The translations under genes and the position numbers were made by a program. A stretch of 33,963 nucleotides of DNA from Acidaminococcales bacterium (GTDB lineage Bacteria > Bacillota > Negativicutes > Acidaminococcales > JAISLQ01): the NCBI GenBank assembly GCA_031290885.1, contig JAISLQ010000058.1, positions 1-33,963 of the forward strand, read 5' to 3'. Position 1 is the first letter of the stretch; each line of letters starts with the position of its first letter. Below the pieces are notes generated by a model. It was given only the letters and a program-made list of their open reading frames with translations. It did not search any database and was not told where the DNA came from. This document shows, one piece after another, positions 1 to 7,401 of this stretch.

Positions 1-1
1 C

Positions 2-103
2 AGGATCAAGGAGTTTCGCAGAGTCTGCACGCGCTATGACAAGACCGACGTCATGTTCTTGGCGTTCATTCAATTTGCGTTTGTAGCCATATGGCTAAAT
101 TAG
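2..103 (+). CDS. IS5/IS4-type transposase, C-terminal fragment (runs off left edge)
   Basis: The window opens inside a reading frame of 33 codons ending at TAG 101-103. The peptide contains RRVCTRYDKTDVMFLAF, which resembles the extreme C-terminus of IS5-group DDE transposases (pattern FRR-x-xTRYxK followed by a hydrophobic tail). The catalytic region lies outside the window, so it is unknown whether the element is intact. It sits just upstream of a terminator and the prophage HNH gene, so an IS copy may border or have inserted into the left part of the prophage. Family assignment is from motif recall only. Confidence 0.55.
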   Translation, partial: RIKEFRRVCTRYDKTDVMFLAFIQFAFVAIWLN

Positions 104-122
104 TATCAACAGTCTCTAAACT

Positions 123-156
123 GCCTCCGTGAGAATAATCACGGGGGCCTTTTCTT
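123..156 (+). terminator. Rho-independent terminator after the transposase fragment
   Basis: A 10-bp stem (123-132 with 139-148, one G-U pair) closes a 6-nt loop and is followed by a T-rich run at 150-156. It separates the transposase end from the HNH gene, whose ribosome binding site begins at about 161. Confidence 0.65.
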
Positions 157-171
157 ACCCCGGAGGCGGCT

Positions 172-531
172 ATGCCAAGAAAGCCAAAGCGCCCCTGTTC
201 ACATCCCGGCTGTCCAAATTTGACTGACAGCCGCTTCTGCCCTGCGCATCAGCAAGAGGAAAACAGGCACTACGAAAAGTACCAGCGCGACCCCGGCACG
301 AAAAAACGTTACGGCAAAGAGTGGAAAGCCATCCGCGACAGGTACGCCGCTTTGCATCCGCTTTGTGAAGAGTGCGGGAAAGAAGGCCGGCTCACGCCAG
401 CGCAGGAAGTGCACCATATCCTGCCCTTGTCACAAGGCGGCGCCCATGAGGATGGTAATCTCATGAGCCTGTGTACTGTCTGCCACTCCAGGATTACCGC
501 CAAAGAGGGCGGGAGATGGCGCGAAAAATGA
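172..531 (+). CDS. Phage HNH endonuclease
   Basis: This 119-residue protein has an N-terminal Cys/His-rich segment (CSHPGCPNL) and a C-terminal HNH fold: a CEECGK pair, the HHILPLSQGG motif, a conserved Asn in GNLMSL and a closing CTVCH. HNH proteins of this size lie next to terminase genes in cos-type phages. There they cooperate with the large terminase in specific cleavage at the cos end, which is family knowledge and not visible here. The ATG at 172 follows a GGAGG at 161-165. The gene looks complete, unlike many of the structural genes downstream. Confidence 0.9.
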   Translation: MPRKPKRPCSHPGCPNLTDSRFCPAHQQEENRHYEKYQRDPGTKKRYGKEWKAIRDRYAALHPLCEECGKEGRLTPAQEVHHILPLSQGGAHEDGNLMSLCTVCHSRITAKEGGRWREK

Positions 532-631
532 AAGAGCGTCGTATCAAAGCTCTGCATGGGTAGGGCGCAACCAATCTCTGCGGCTTTGAAAGCCCGCTAT
601 GGGCGCGTCCTTTCGTGAAAATTTTTTGGAA

Positions 632-727
632 ATCAAAAATCAAAAAATAAATCAAAAATCAAAAGAGGCCGACGCTACGCAGGTTTTTCTAAAATCAAGG
701 AATCAAGGGGCATCACAAAAATCAAAA
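632..727 (+). repeat. Iterated ATCAAAA-type motif between HNH and terS (possible packaging site)
   Basis: The 215-nt gap between the HNH gene and terS contains no convincing gene. It carries ATCAAAA at 632, 639, 651, 658 and 721, plus the variant ATCAAGG at 694 and 702, all in the same orientation. In HK97-like phages the cos/terminase recognition region commonly lies just upstream of terS. An iterated short motif there is compatible with small-terminase binding sites. That function is inference; simple A-rich low complexity is the alternative. Confidence 0.45.
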
Positions 728-746
728 TCGGAATGGGGCGACGCTT

Positions 747-1247
747 ATGCCCAGCGGAGGGTATCGTCCGGGGGCAGGCCGCCCCAGGAAAAAACCAATG
801 GACAAGAAACTTGAAGGCAGGCCGGCAACCTGCGCGGCGAAGCCGAAGCCGCCCGTCCAAAGGACGGCGCCGCAAAACGTCATGGCGGAGTATTTCTCCA
901 TGGCCATGAAGGAGTGCGAAAAGGAAGTCCCCTCGGCGGGCGCCCTGCGCGCCGAGATTGAGGAATATATCGCGGCGCGGGGTTGCGAAGGGCACGTCGC
1001 GCCGCAGACCATAACCGACTACGTCCTGAACAGGCAGGGTTTTCTTGCCTGCGAGTGTATGAACAGAAAAATAGGGCGCATGACCAAGGAACTGAAGCTC
1101 TCGCCCTACGTCACGGCGGGCCAAGGCTATTACAAAGCGATGCAGGGAGATTTCAACCTCATAACGCAAATCATCAACAGGCATGGCAACACGCAGAGTG
1201 AAGAGAAAAACGAGTTTCTGGAACTGCTCAAAAACAGGGGGTTCTGA
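747..1247 (+). CDS. Phage terminase small subunit, P27 family
   Basis: A 166-residue protein starting PSGGYRPGAGRPRKK, the basic GRPRKK-type N-terminus found in P27-family small terminases. A helical middle region follows (about 55-150) and it ends with NEFLELLKNRGF. Small terminases bind phage DNA near cos/pac and recruit the large subunit to start packaging. The gene follows the HNH gene and the iterated motif and precedes the HNH-AP2 gene by 2 nt. It appears intact, although the large subunit it should work with is broken, so it is probably non-functional in packaging. Confidence 0.85.
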   Translation: MPSGGYRPGAGRPRKKPMDKKLEGRPATCAAKPKPPVQRTAPQNVMAEYFSMAMKECEKEVPSAGALRAEIEEYIAARGCEGHVAPQTITDYVLNRQGFLACECMNRKIGRMTKELKLSPYVTAGQGYYKAMQGDFNLITQIINRHGNTQSEEKNEFLELLKNRGF

Positions 1248-1249
1248 TT

Positions 1250-1978
1250 ATGACATCAAAAAATTTATCTGGGCAGAAATTTGGGCGATGGGCTGTAATC
1301 GCTCCCACCACGGAGCGCAGAGCATCTGGGGCAATTAAATGGTTGTGCAGGTGTGAATGCGGAACTCGTCGCACGGTATCCTCTACCAGCTTATTAAGCG
1401 GAGCATCGCAGGGCTGTGGTGGGAGATGCCGTGTGCGCATAACAAACACATACGAAAGCTCCAATGACGGAACAACACTTGTCGGATGCGCCGATGGACG
1501 ATCATTCATGGTCGATACTTCCGATATCTTATTGGTTGCTCAATATCAGTGGTGGATTGATAGGAACGGATATGTGAAATCGAAAGTCAACAATCACCAG
1601 TTGTTGATATCTCGTTTTCTGCTCGGTGTCTACGAGAAGAGCGGATCTGTATTTGTGGATCACATATCAGGGGATACGCTCGACAACCGTCGCAGAAACC
1701 TTCGAATATGCCAACCGAGCGAAAACATCAAGAATCGAAAGCTAAACGCAAACAACAAGACGGGATATAAGGGTGTCAGCTTGCATCGAAAGCTAAGAAA
1801 GTATCGGGCGGATATTCGAGCGGGAGGCGGCAAAACGATATATCTTGGCGTTTACGATTCACCAGAAGAAGCGGCTGCGGCATACGACCGAGCCGCTTCT
1901 TTGCATCACGGACAATTTGCGCGCACTAACGCGCAAATACAAGGAGACCCGCGAAATGATAATAGCCAAGCGCTATGA
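1250..1978 (+). CDS. HNH endonuclease with AP2 DNA-binding domain (homing-type)
   Basis: This 242-residue protein has three parts. The N-terminal part (about 1-65) has a WLCRCECG Cys cluster followed by a CGGRC pair, probably zinc binding. The HNH nuclease core (about 115-165) contains VDHISGDTLDNRRRNLR. The C-terminal AP2 domain (about 168-230) runs from TGYKGVSLHRKLRKYRADI to the helix PEEAAAAYDRAAS. HNH-AP2 proteins in phages are usually free-standing homing endonucleases. It starts 2 nt after terS and its last 23 nt overlap the ParB-domain gene, between genes that would normally be adjacent, consistent with invasion. A DNA-modification accessory role is the alternative. Confidence 0.85.
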   Translation: MTSKNLSGQKFGRWAVIAPTTERRASGAIKWLCRCECGTRRTVSSTSLLSGASQGCGGRCRVRITNTYESSNDGTTLVGCADGRSFMVDTSDILLVAQYQWWIDRNGYVKSKVNNHQLLISRFLLGVYEKSGSVFVDHISGDTLDNRRRNLRICQPSENIKNRKLNANNKTGYKGVSLHRKLRKYRADIRAGGGKTIYLGVYDSPEEAAAAYDRAASLHHGQFARTNAQIQGDPRNDNSQAL

Positions 1979-2711
1979 AATGGTTCCACTTGACGACATA
2001 GTTGCATATGCAAGAAACGCACGAAAGCACTCAAAAGAACAGATTATGCAGATTAGAGCAAGTTTTCGGGAGTTCGGTGTCCTCTCTCCTTGCTTGGTTG
2101 ATGAGAAATACAACTTGATAGCAGGACACGGACGGCTTGAGGCTGCTCGCGCCGAAGGGCTAACCGAAATCAACTGCGTCGTTGTCGAGGGGCTTACCGA
2201 TGCGCAAAGAAAAGCGTTCATCATCGCCGATAACCGTCTGGCGCTAAACGCCGGATGGGACGAGGAACTCTTGGCTCTGGAATTCGGGGAACTCAAAGAC
2301 CTCGGCTTTGACCTCGAACTGACCGGCTTCGACGTGGCCAGCAAGGAGAAGGCCGCCACCCTCATGGGCAGGGACTACAAAGACATGCAGGCGGCAATCA
2401 CTCCGCAGTACGCCGTCAGAAGGCTCACGCCGACCGAGTGCGCCCTGCTCCAGGGTTTCCCGCCCGACTGGTGCGCATATTTAGAAACGCCGGCGCCTGA
2501 CGAAGAAGAAATATCCTTCTGGATGGAAGTCTTTGAAACCTATAGGCTTGCCGCGGGAAAAAGCAGTAAACCCAAAAGCCGGCGCCAAATTGTCAAATGG
2601 CTGCGAAACCCTCACAGTGACAGCGCCGAATACAAGATGTGGGGCAACGGCGTGGCGCTTCCCTGCGTATGCTTTGTTCTTGGCGGCATTGTCCGCAACG
2701 CGGAGCAATGA
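1956..2711 (+). CDS. Chimeric protein: ParB/Spo0J-like domain fused to C-terminal tail of a C5-cytosine methyltransferase
   Basis: Start ATG 1956 is chosen because AAGGAG (1941-1946) lies 9 nt upstream and the protein then opens with the ParB domain; 251 residues. Residues 1-125 are a ParB-like nuclease domain (AYARNARKHS, LIAGHGRLEAA, ADNRLALNAGWDEELLA) as found at the N-terminus of phage N4/N6 methyltransferases. From about residue 130 it changes to the end of a C5 methyltransferase: ATLMGRDYKD, then motif IX-like VRRLTPTECALLQGFP and motif X-like GNGVALP. The methyltransferase catalytic motifs (Pro-Cys, SAM-binding loop) are absent. I infer an internal deletion that fused two neighbouring modification genes in frame. 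Methyltransferase activity is not expected. Confidence 0.8.
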   Translation: MIIAKRYEMVPLDDIVAYARNARKHSKEQIMQIRASFREFGVLSPCLVDEKYNLIAGHGRLEAARAEGLTEINCVVVEGLTDAQRKAFIIADNRLALNAGWDEELLALEFGELKDLGFDLELTGFDVASKEKAATLMGRDYKDMQAAITPQYAVRRLTPTECALLQGFPPDWCAYLETPAPDEEEISFWMEVFETYRLAAGKSSKPKSRRQIVKWLRNPHSDSAEYKMWGNGVALPCVCFVLGGIVRNAEQ

Positions 2712-2756
2712 ACCTTGTTTTGCCTGATTTTTATATTTATATTTCTCAAAACACGC

Positions 2757-2784
2757 TTGTTATTACAGCCGAAAAGAGTGATAT
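2757..2784 (+). promoter_or_regulatory. Phage promoter, copy 1 (TTGTTA - 16 nt - TGATAT)
   Basis: TTGTTA at 2757-2762 and TGATATAT beginning at 2779, 16-nt spacer, upstream of the gene at 2844. A near-copy lies at 4283-4310 (TTGCTA, 16 nt, TGATATAT), which supports a real regulatory element. Confidence 0.5.
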
Positions 2785-2843
2785 ATATAACCACCGAAAG
2801 GGCGCACAGCCCTGCGGAATCAGGCAAAACGGAGGAATTCACA

Positions 2844-3779
2844 ATGAAACTAAGCTATAACGTAACGGGTCAGGAACGCAAATCGCTGGTGGGCGCTGTC
2901 CGTCAGGAACTTAACGCCACGACCAAGTATCTCGGAGCGCCTACCTTCGCCTACGAAGTCGGCGGCTACCACATCGACAAGGTTGGCACGGTCGTCGGAA
3001 TGGATGGCGAGGAACTGGTCGGCAAACTTGCCGCCCAAGGATTCACGGGCGAGGTCGAGTACGACAACCTGCCCCTTTGCGAAAAGGAAACCCCAGCGTT
3101 CGGGCTTGACGTCCACCGCTCCGATCCCGCCGGCGAGGACGGAAGGCAAGCGAGCGACGTTCCCGAAGCCACAGAGTCAGACCGCCTGACGGTGGAGTTT
3201 CCGCTCGAAGGCTTCTCGCCTGAAGCCATCGACAACCTGACCAAGATGGTCACGGCGAAGGAAGCCCTCATAAAGGCGGCTCTCGGCGCGGAGGACATTT
3301 CCATCAAAATGACCGCCGAGGCGCTCCGGTTTCCGTGGTTCACGCTGAACGACCCAAGCGAGGCCGCCTACTACGTGCAGTTCGTCTTTGCCCTTTGTCG
3401 GACGGCGAAGGAGAAAAAGCGCGTCACCGCCAAGGAGCGCGACGTGGAAAACCTGAAATACGCCATGCGGTGCTGGCTGCTCGCATTGGGTCTCATCGGC
3501 GGCGAGTACAAGAACGCCCGTAAGCTGCTCCTTGCCAATCTCGGCGGCAACGGCAGCTTCAAGGGCGGCAGCCGCCCGACCTATACGGCGCGCCTCTACA
3601 CCTATCCAAACGGCGAGGAAGGCGAGTCTATGGAATGCGAGACTTTCGACTTCACATCGCTTGCCAAGGCGAAAGCCAAGTGCGATGAATTCGCCGCCGA
3701 ATGCGAAAGCATAAAGTACGCCGGCGCGCACGTTGAGGACGATAACGGCAAATATGTTTATGAGTTGCTTTGCGACTGA
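2844..3779 (+). CDS. Phage protein of unknown function (often labelled virulence-related protein)
   Basis: The start ATG 2844 follows GGAGG (2831-2835); 311 residues. It opens MKLSYNVTGQERKSLVGA and continues with a TKYLGAPTFAYEVGGYHIDK segment, a pattern I associate with a family common in prophages of Bacillota. There it is often annotated, without good evidence, as a virulence protein. Two parts can be seen: an N-terminal module (1-85) with a mixed alpha/beta pattern, and a larger second module (about 115-240) joined by an acidic, Pro-rich linker. No membrane segment, signal peptide or catalytic motif is apparent. It lies between the methyltransferase remnant and small phage genes, under its own promoter-like element. 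Function unknown. Confidence 0.7.
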   Translation: MKLSYNVTGQERKSLVGAVRQELNATTKYLGAPTFAYEVGGYHIDKVGTVVGMDGEELVGKLAAQGFTGEVEYDNLPLCEKETPAFGLDVHRSDPAGEDGRQASDVPEATESDRLTVEFPLEGFSPEAIDNLTKMVTAKEALIKAALGAEDISIKMTAEALRFPWFTLNDPSEAAYYVQFVFALCRTAKEKKRVTAKERDVENLKYAMRCWLLALGLIGGEYKNARKLLLANLGGNGSFKGGSRPTYTARLYTYPNGEEGESMECETFDFTSLAKAKAKCDEFAAECESIKYAGAHVEDDNGKYVYELLCD

Positions 3780-3792
3780 GGGGGAACTGATA

Positions 3793-4218
3793 ATGAACTT
3801 TCCAAACAAAGAAACGGTCGAGCGGGTACGCAAACAGTACCCGCAAGAAACAAGGATTGAGTTAGTGTCGATGAACGACCCCTACGCCACACTTAAGCCC
3901 GGTGACAGAGGCACAGTATTCCATGTGGACGATGCCGCTACGGTCTTCGTGAACTGGGACAACGGCTCCACCCTCGGCGCGGTCTACGGCGAGGACGAGA
4001 TAAGGCTTCTTTCCAAAGCGGAACTCGTGAAGTGGCAATGCCACATGGTGGCGAAAACGGGCCGCACGAATATGTTCGACAGCAAGGCGGCTTTCGAGAT
4101 TGCCTTGGAGCTGGGCTTCGACGAACTCGCCGACTTCATCTTCATGGACACCAAAGCCTACGGGACGCTTATTTTGACGGGTGAGTTGAGCGACGGCGAC
4201 CTCAAGGAATGGCCGTAA
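3793..4218 (+). CDS. DUF4314 / DUF5049-like phage protein
   Basis: The start ATG 3793 is preceded by GGGGAA (3781-3786) and lies 13 nt after the previous stop; 141 residues. Residues 1-72 fit DUF4314 (RIELVSMNDPYATLKPGDRG, then VNWDNGSTLGAVYGEDEI), a small beta-barrel-like domain. Residues 80-135 fit DUF5049 (KTGRTNMFDSKAAFEIA then ILTGELSDGD). Here the two domains are in one polypeptide; in many phages I recall them as separate small genes. Neither has an established function. Intact, and probably co-transcribed with the gene upstream. Confidence 0.75.
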   Translation: MNFPNKETVERVRKQYPQETRIELVSMNDPYATLKPGDRGTVFHVDDAATVFVNWDNGSTLGAVYGEDEIRLLSKAELVKWQCHMVAKTGRTNMFDSKAAFEIALELGFDELADFIFMDTKAYGTLILTGELSDGDLKEWP

Positions 4219-4282
4219 AGTACAACAAACACGGCGGCTTCACAGCCCCGAAAGATTGTACGCTTTATATCGCTTAAAAGAC

Positions 4283-4310
4283 TTGCTATTATAGCGGTTT
4301 AGAGTGATAT
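4283..4310 (+). promoter_or_regulatory. Phage promoter, copy 2 (TTGCTA - 16 nt - TGATAT)
   Basis: TTGCTA at 4283-4288 and TGATATAT from 4305 with a 16-nt spacer, about 50 nt upstream of the start at 4360. The stretch around it (TTGCTATTATAGCGG and GAGTGATATAT) closely parallels copy 1 at 2757-2784. Confidence 0.55.
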
Positions 4311-4359
4311 ATGTGTATGCCGCAAGGCACACAACACTTTTCCCAAGGAGGTCACCACC

Positions 4360-4581
4360 ATGACAAACCAACTTCACCTGAACCAAACGGTACGCAACCT
4401 CGGCGTCCTCGCCAAGGTCGTCGGCTTCCACCAAATCACAGGCGACCCGGTACTCCGCCCGCTCTGGAACGACGGCACACGCTGGCTTGCCGACGCCGCC
4501 AAGTGCGAGGCGGTCGACGAAGCATCCGCCGAAGCCTACCGCCACAAGAACGGGCTTATCGCCCTCGAAGGGAGGGCTTGA
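4360..4581 (+). CDS. Small phage protein, unknown function
   Basis: A 73-residue protein with a strong AAGGAGGT (4345-4352) eight nucleotides before its ATG. It contains LGVLAKVVGFHQITGDPVLR and a C-terminal EAYRHKNGLIAL. There is no signal peptide, membrane segment or recognisable motif. It lies directly downstream of promoter copy 2 and its stop is 1 nt before the next gene, so the two are probably translated together. Typical of the many small early or middle genes found upstream of terL in Bacillota prophages. Function unknown. Confidence 0.65.
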   Translation: MTNQLHLNQTVRNLGVLAKVVGFHQITGDPVLRPLWNDGTRWLADAAKCEAVDEASAEAYRHKNGLIALEGRA

Positions 4582-4582
4582 G

Positions 4583-4747
4583 ATGGACTGCCGCAAACTG
4601 GTCAAGGAGCAGCTCGGCGAGGGCTTCACCTTCAAAAAGGCTTACAACGCCTTTGAAAACGGCGAACTTAGGATTATCGCCACGGACGCTTACGGACGCG
4701 AACACCGCTACCTTCTGGTCGACGGCAAGTTGACCGAGAAACCTTAA
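4583..4747 (+). CDS. Small phage protein, unknown function
   Basis: A 54-residue protein starting at ATG 4583, preceded by GGGAGGG (4570-4576) inside the end of the previous gene. It has a compact charged sequence including FTFKKAYNAFENGELRIIA and EHRYLLVDGKL. The alternative start far upstream at 4487 lacks a ribosome binding site and would overlap the previous gene by about 95 nt, so it was rejected. No known domain recognised. Part of the same small-gene cluster. Confidence 0.6.
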   Translation: MDCRKLVKEQLGEGFTFKKAYNAFENGELRIIATDAYGREHRYLLVDGKLTEKP

Positions 4748-4760
4748 GGAGGACAAAACA

Positions 4761-4970
4761 ATGTGGAACGAAGGGGTTATTACCTGCCCGGAAACGAACG
4801 GAAAATACAAATACTGGGTCAAGCATTTTGAGGAAGGATCGAAGTTCGGCATCGACGGCGGGCGCATTTCAAAGCTGACCATCCGCAGACTGGGTGAAAG
4901 CCGCGACCTTTACAACTATGACCGGGGGCTTGACACCGACTGCGCCAACGACGAAGTCAGGGCGGTTTAA
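4761..4970 (+). CDS. DUF7678-like small phage protein
   Basis: A 69-residue protein with AAGGAGG (4746-4752) eight nucleotides before ATG 4761. The sequence YWVKHFEEGSKFGIDGGRIS followed by KLTIRR and YNYDRGLDTD matches the pattern I recall for DUF7678, a small domain frequent in Bacillota prophages between the replication and terminase modules. Function is unknown. It is the last small gene before terL. The 144-nt gap after it has no recognisable gene or terminator. Confidence 0.65.
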   Translation: MWNEGVITCPETNGKYKYWVKHFEEGSKFGIDGGRISKLTIRRLGESRDLYNYDRGLDTDCANDEVRAV

Positions 4971-5114
4971 AACATTATTCTCAGCAAGTACAACTAATCA
5001 GGAAAACAATCTGAGGGCGCTCCCTTCCGGGGGCTGTTCCTCGTTGCCATAGATTTCATGAGACTGCGGCCGCGGTCTTTTTATTTGCCCATTTCACAGA
5101 AGGGAGGCTCGCCG

Positions 5115-6718
5115 GTGGGCGGCTACAAATATCTACCGACAGCTTTAATACTTCCCACATCGCGTTACGACAAGCGGCGAGCCGACTTCGCGGTGAACTT
5201 CATATCCATGCTGAAGCATACCACCGGCGAGTGGTGCGGGAAACCGTTTCGGCTCATGCCGTGGCAGGAGCGGATAGTCCGCGACATCTTCGGCATCGTG
5301 GACGCGGACGGCTACCGGCAGTTTCGCACCGCATATGTTGAAGTCGGCAAGAAAAATGGCAAGAGCGAACTGGCGGCGGCAATCGCCCTCTATCTTCTCT
5401 TTGCCGACGGTGAGGCGGGCGCCGAAGTCTATTCCTGCGCCGCCGACATCAACCAGGCGAGTATCGTGTTCAATACGGCCAAAGCAATGGTGGAACAATG
5501 CTCAGACCTGAACAAGATTTCCAAACTTGTGCCGTCCACCAAGCGGATAATCTTCCCGCACACAAACTCCTTTTACAGAGTGCTGTCAAGCGAAACCAAA
5601 TCAAAGCAGGGGTTCAACGTGTCGGGGCTTATTTTCGATGAGCTGTTCGCGCAGCAAACCAGAGAACTTTTCGATACCATGACCAAATATACGGGCGACG
5701 CGAGGCGCCAGCCGCTGTACTTTCTCATTACCACGGCGGGCAGGGACAAAACAAGTATCTGCTACGAAATTCATTGCAAGGCTCAGGCCGTGATTGACGG
5801 CTCAAAAATTGACCCGGCGTTCTATCCCGCAGTGTTCGGCATCAAGGACGGCGACGACTGGCAGGACGAGCGGGTATGGCGGCGGGTGAATCCGTCTTGG
5901 CGTGACCATACCCTTTGACACGGTACAGGCGGCTTATGAGCAAGCCAAACAGAACCCCGCCGAGGAGATGCATTTTCGGCAGTTCCGCTTGAACGAGTGG
6001 TGCAACGCCGACATCCGCTGGCTGCCTATGGACAAATGGGACGCCTGGGGGAGGAAATTGACTTTACAAACTATGAGGGGCGCGACTGCTACTGCGGCCT
6101 CGACCTTTCCAGCACGGGCGACTTCACGGCGCTGGCATTGGTGTTCCCGCCAAGCGGCGATTGCCCAAAGTACACTGTCCTGCCCTTCTTCTGGCTATCG
6201 GAGGAGGCCAAGACCTGAGAACCCGGCGCGACCACGTACCCTACGCCGTGTGGAAGAAGATGGGCGTGTTCAACACGACCGAGGGCAATGTCGTGGACTA
6301 CGACTACATAGTCGCGTTCATCGCCAAACTGTCGGAGCGGTTCAGGATAAGGGAAATCGCCTACGACCGCTACGGCGCGGAGAAAATTCGCAGGGATTTA
6401 GAGGAACTGGGCGCGGAACACGGCTTCGTCGTGTTCCCGTTCGGGCAGGGCTTTATTTCAATGTCGCCGCCAAGCAAGGACTTCTTCCAGTTTGTAATGG
6501 AGGGCAAGATACGGCACGGGAAACATCCCGTACTTGACTGGAACATGGCAAACGTCATTGTTGACCAGGACGCGGCGGGCAACATAAAGCCCAACAAGAA
6601 AAAATCCACCGAGAAGATTGACGGCGTTGTGGCGTTCGTGATGGGGCTTGCAAGAGCCACGCTCGGCGGCCGGGCCGTAGAGAGCGTGTACGACGGGAGG
6701 GGGCTGCTAATACTATGA
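5115..6718 (+). pseudogene. Terminase large subunit, broken by three frameshifts
   Basis: About 534 codons' worth of phage large terminase in three successive frame changes. The ATPase part shows Walker A (VGKKNGKSE, about 5344), Walker B-like GLIFDEL (about 5632) and the NPS boundary motif. The nuclease part shows GLDLSSTGDFTALAL (about 6100), an IAYDRYGAEKI stretch (about 6358) and DGVVAFVMGLA near the end. Frame is lost near 5895 (between NPS and the LGVTIPFDTV that should follow), near 6050 in a run of five Gs, and near 6215. GTG 5115 is preferred over ATG 5058 because GGGAGG (5102-5107) lies 7 nt upstream. No packaging motor can be made from it unless the indels are sequencing errors. 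Confidence 0.88.
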
Positions 6719-6736
6719 AAACATTAAGAATTCAGG

Positions 6737-7288
6737 TTAGAATAGTAAGTTTCTTAGTGCGCAATTCGTTCCCAAGATAAAAAATACAAGTGCCACAACT
6801 GCGCATAACGCAGGAAGAAAGTACAGTATCTGCATATGTTTAGGCGTTTTTCCATTTATATATTTTTCTTCTTTATAAAAGCTTTCCCATATTTTTTTTG
6901 TTTCTTTATCAAAGTTGGCCGCTTCGAGAGATTGGAAAATATATGTAAATCCTAAAGACGCTACTGTACTGATAAGTCCGAAAGAGAACCATCTTACGGC
7001 ATAAAGCAATACTTTTAATGCATGAGGGATATCATTGCCCGCAGTCGGCCAATTATGCGTAAGTATAGAAAGCAAGGCAATGATGGCACAGCCGTTCATG
7101 AAAAATAGGTACTTTAGTGTATTTTTGCCATATGTCATGGCGGCGGTGAAAAGCATTTTTTCTTTATTGCGCAAATCTTGTGATAAAAGCTGCATTCTTT
7201 TATTCTGCAAATCTATTCTTTTTAAGTATCGTTCGTGTTGGTGCTGAAGTTCCAATTTTTTAAAAGCATATTCATAATGCGTACTCAT
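6737..7288 (-). CDS. Four-helix membrane protein inserted between terL and portal (cargo gene)
   Basis: A 183-residue protein on the opposite strand to all neighbouring phage genes. Start ATG 7288 has AAGGAG eight nucleotides upstream; a GTG at 7297 overlaps that site and is disfavoured. The N-terminal 55 residues are charged and probably coiled coil (HQHERYLKRIDLQNKR). Four hydrophobic segments follow: about 60-80 (YLFFMNGCAIIALLSIL), 98-120, a short one near 112-128, and 153-178 (ILYFLPALCAVVALVFFILG), with a charged EEKYINGK loop between the second and last pairs. The base composition is clearly lower in G+C than the phage genes. It has its own promoter (7354-7383). I do not recognise the family; similar helix layouts occur in uncharacterised prophage-borne membrane proteins. 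A superinfection-exclusion or defence role is only a guess from position. Confidence 0.75.
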   Translation of the reverse strand: MSTHYEYAFKKLELQHQHERYLKRIDLQNKRMQLLSQDLRNKEKMLFTAAMTYGKNTLKYLFFMNGCAIIALLSILTHNWPTAGNDIPHALKVLLYAVRWFSFGLISTVASLGFTYIFQSLEAANFDKETKKIWESFYKEEKYINGKTPKHMQILYFLPALCAVVALVFFILGTNCALRNLLF

Positions 7289-7353
7289 AGCAAACACTCC
7301 TTGTTTTACTTACTTTGATAACAACAGCAACTTCAGTATTATCCTATACTTAT

Positions 7354-7383
7354 ATTATATTTCCAACGTAATCTTCACAACAA
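7354..7383 (-). promoter_or_regulatory. Promoter of the minus-strand membrane protein gene
   Basis: Read on the minus strand: TTGTTG (7383-7378), an 18-nt spacer, TATAAT (7359-7354), about 65 nt upstream of the start at 7288. It gives the inserted gene independent expression within a silent prophage. Confidence 0.55.
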
Positions 7384-7401
7384 TTTTCCGGGGGACGCAA
7401 T

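Noticed and set aside
2715-2843. Extended N-terminus for the gene starting at 2844
   Set aside because: The extension is AT-rich, covers the promoter-like element, and the GGAGG before ATG 2844 gives the start that matches the family.
5880-6220. Programmed frameshifting in terL
   Set aside because: Three separate frame changes without a slippery heptamer or pseudoknot, in a prophage with other broken genes; decay or sequence error is simpler.
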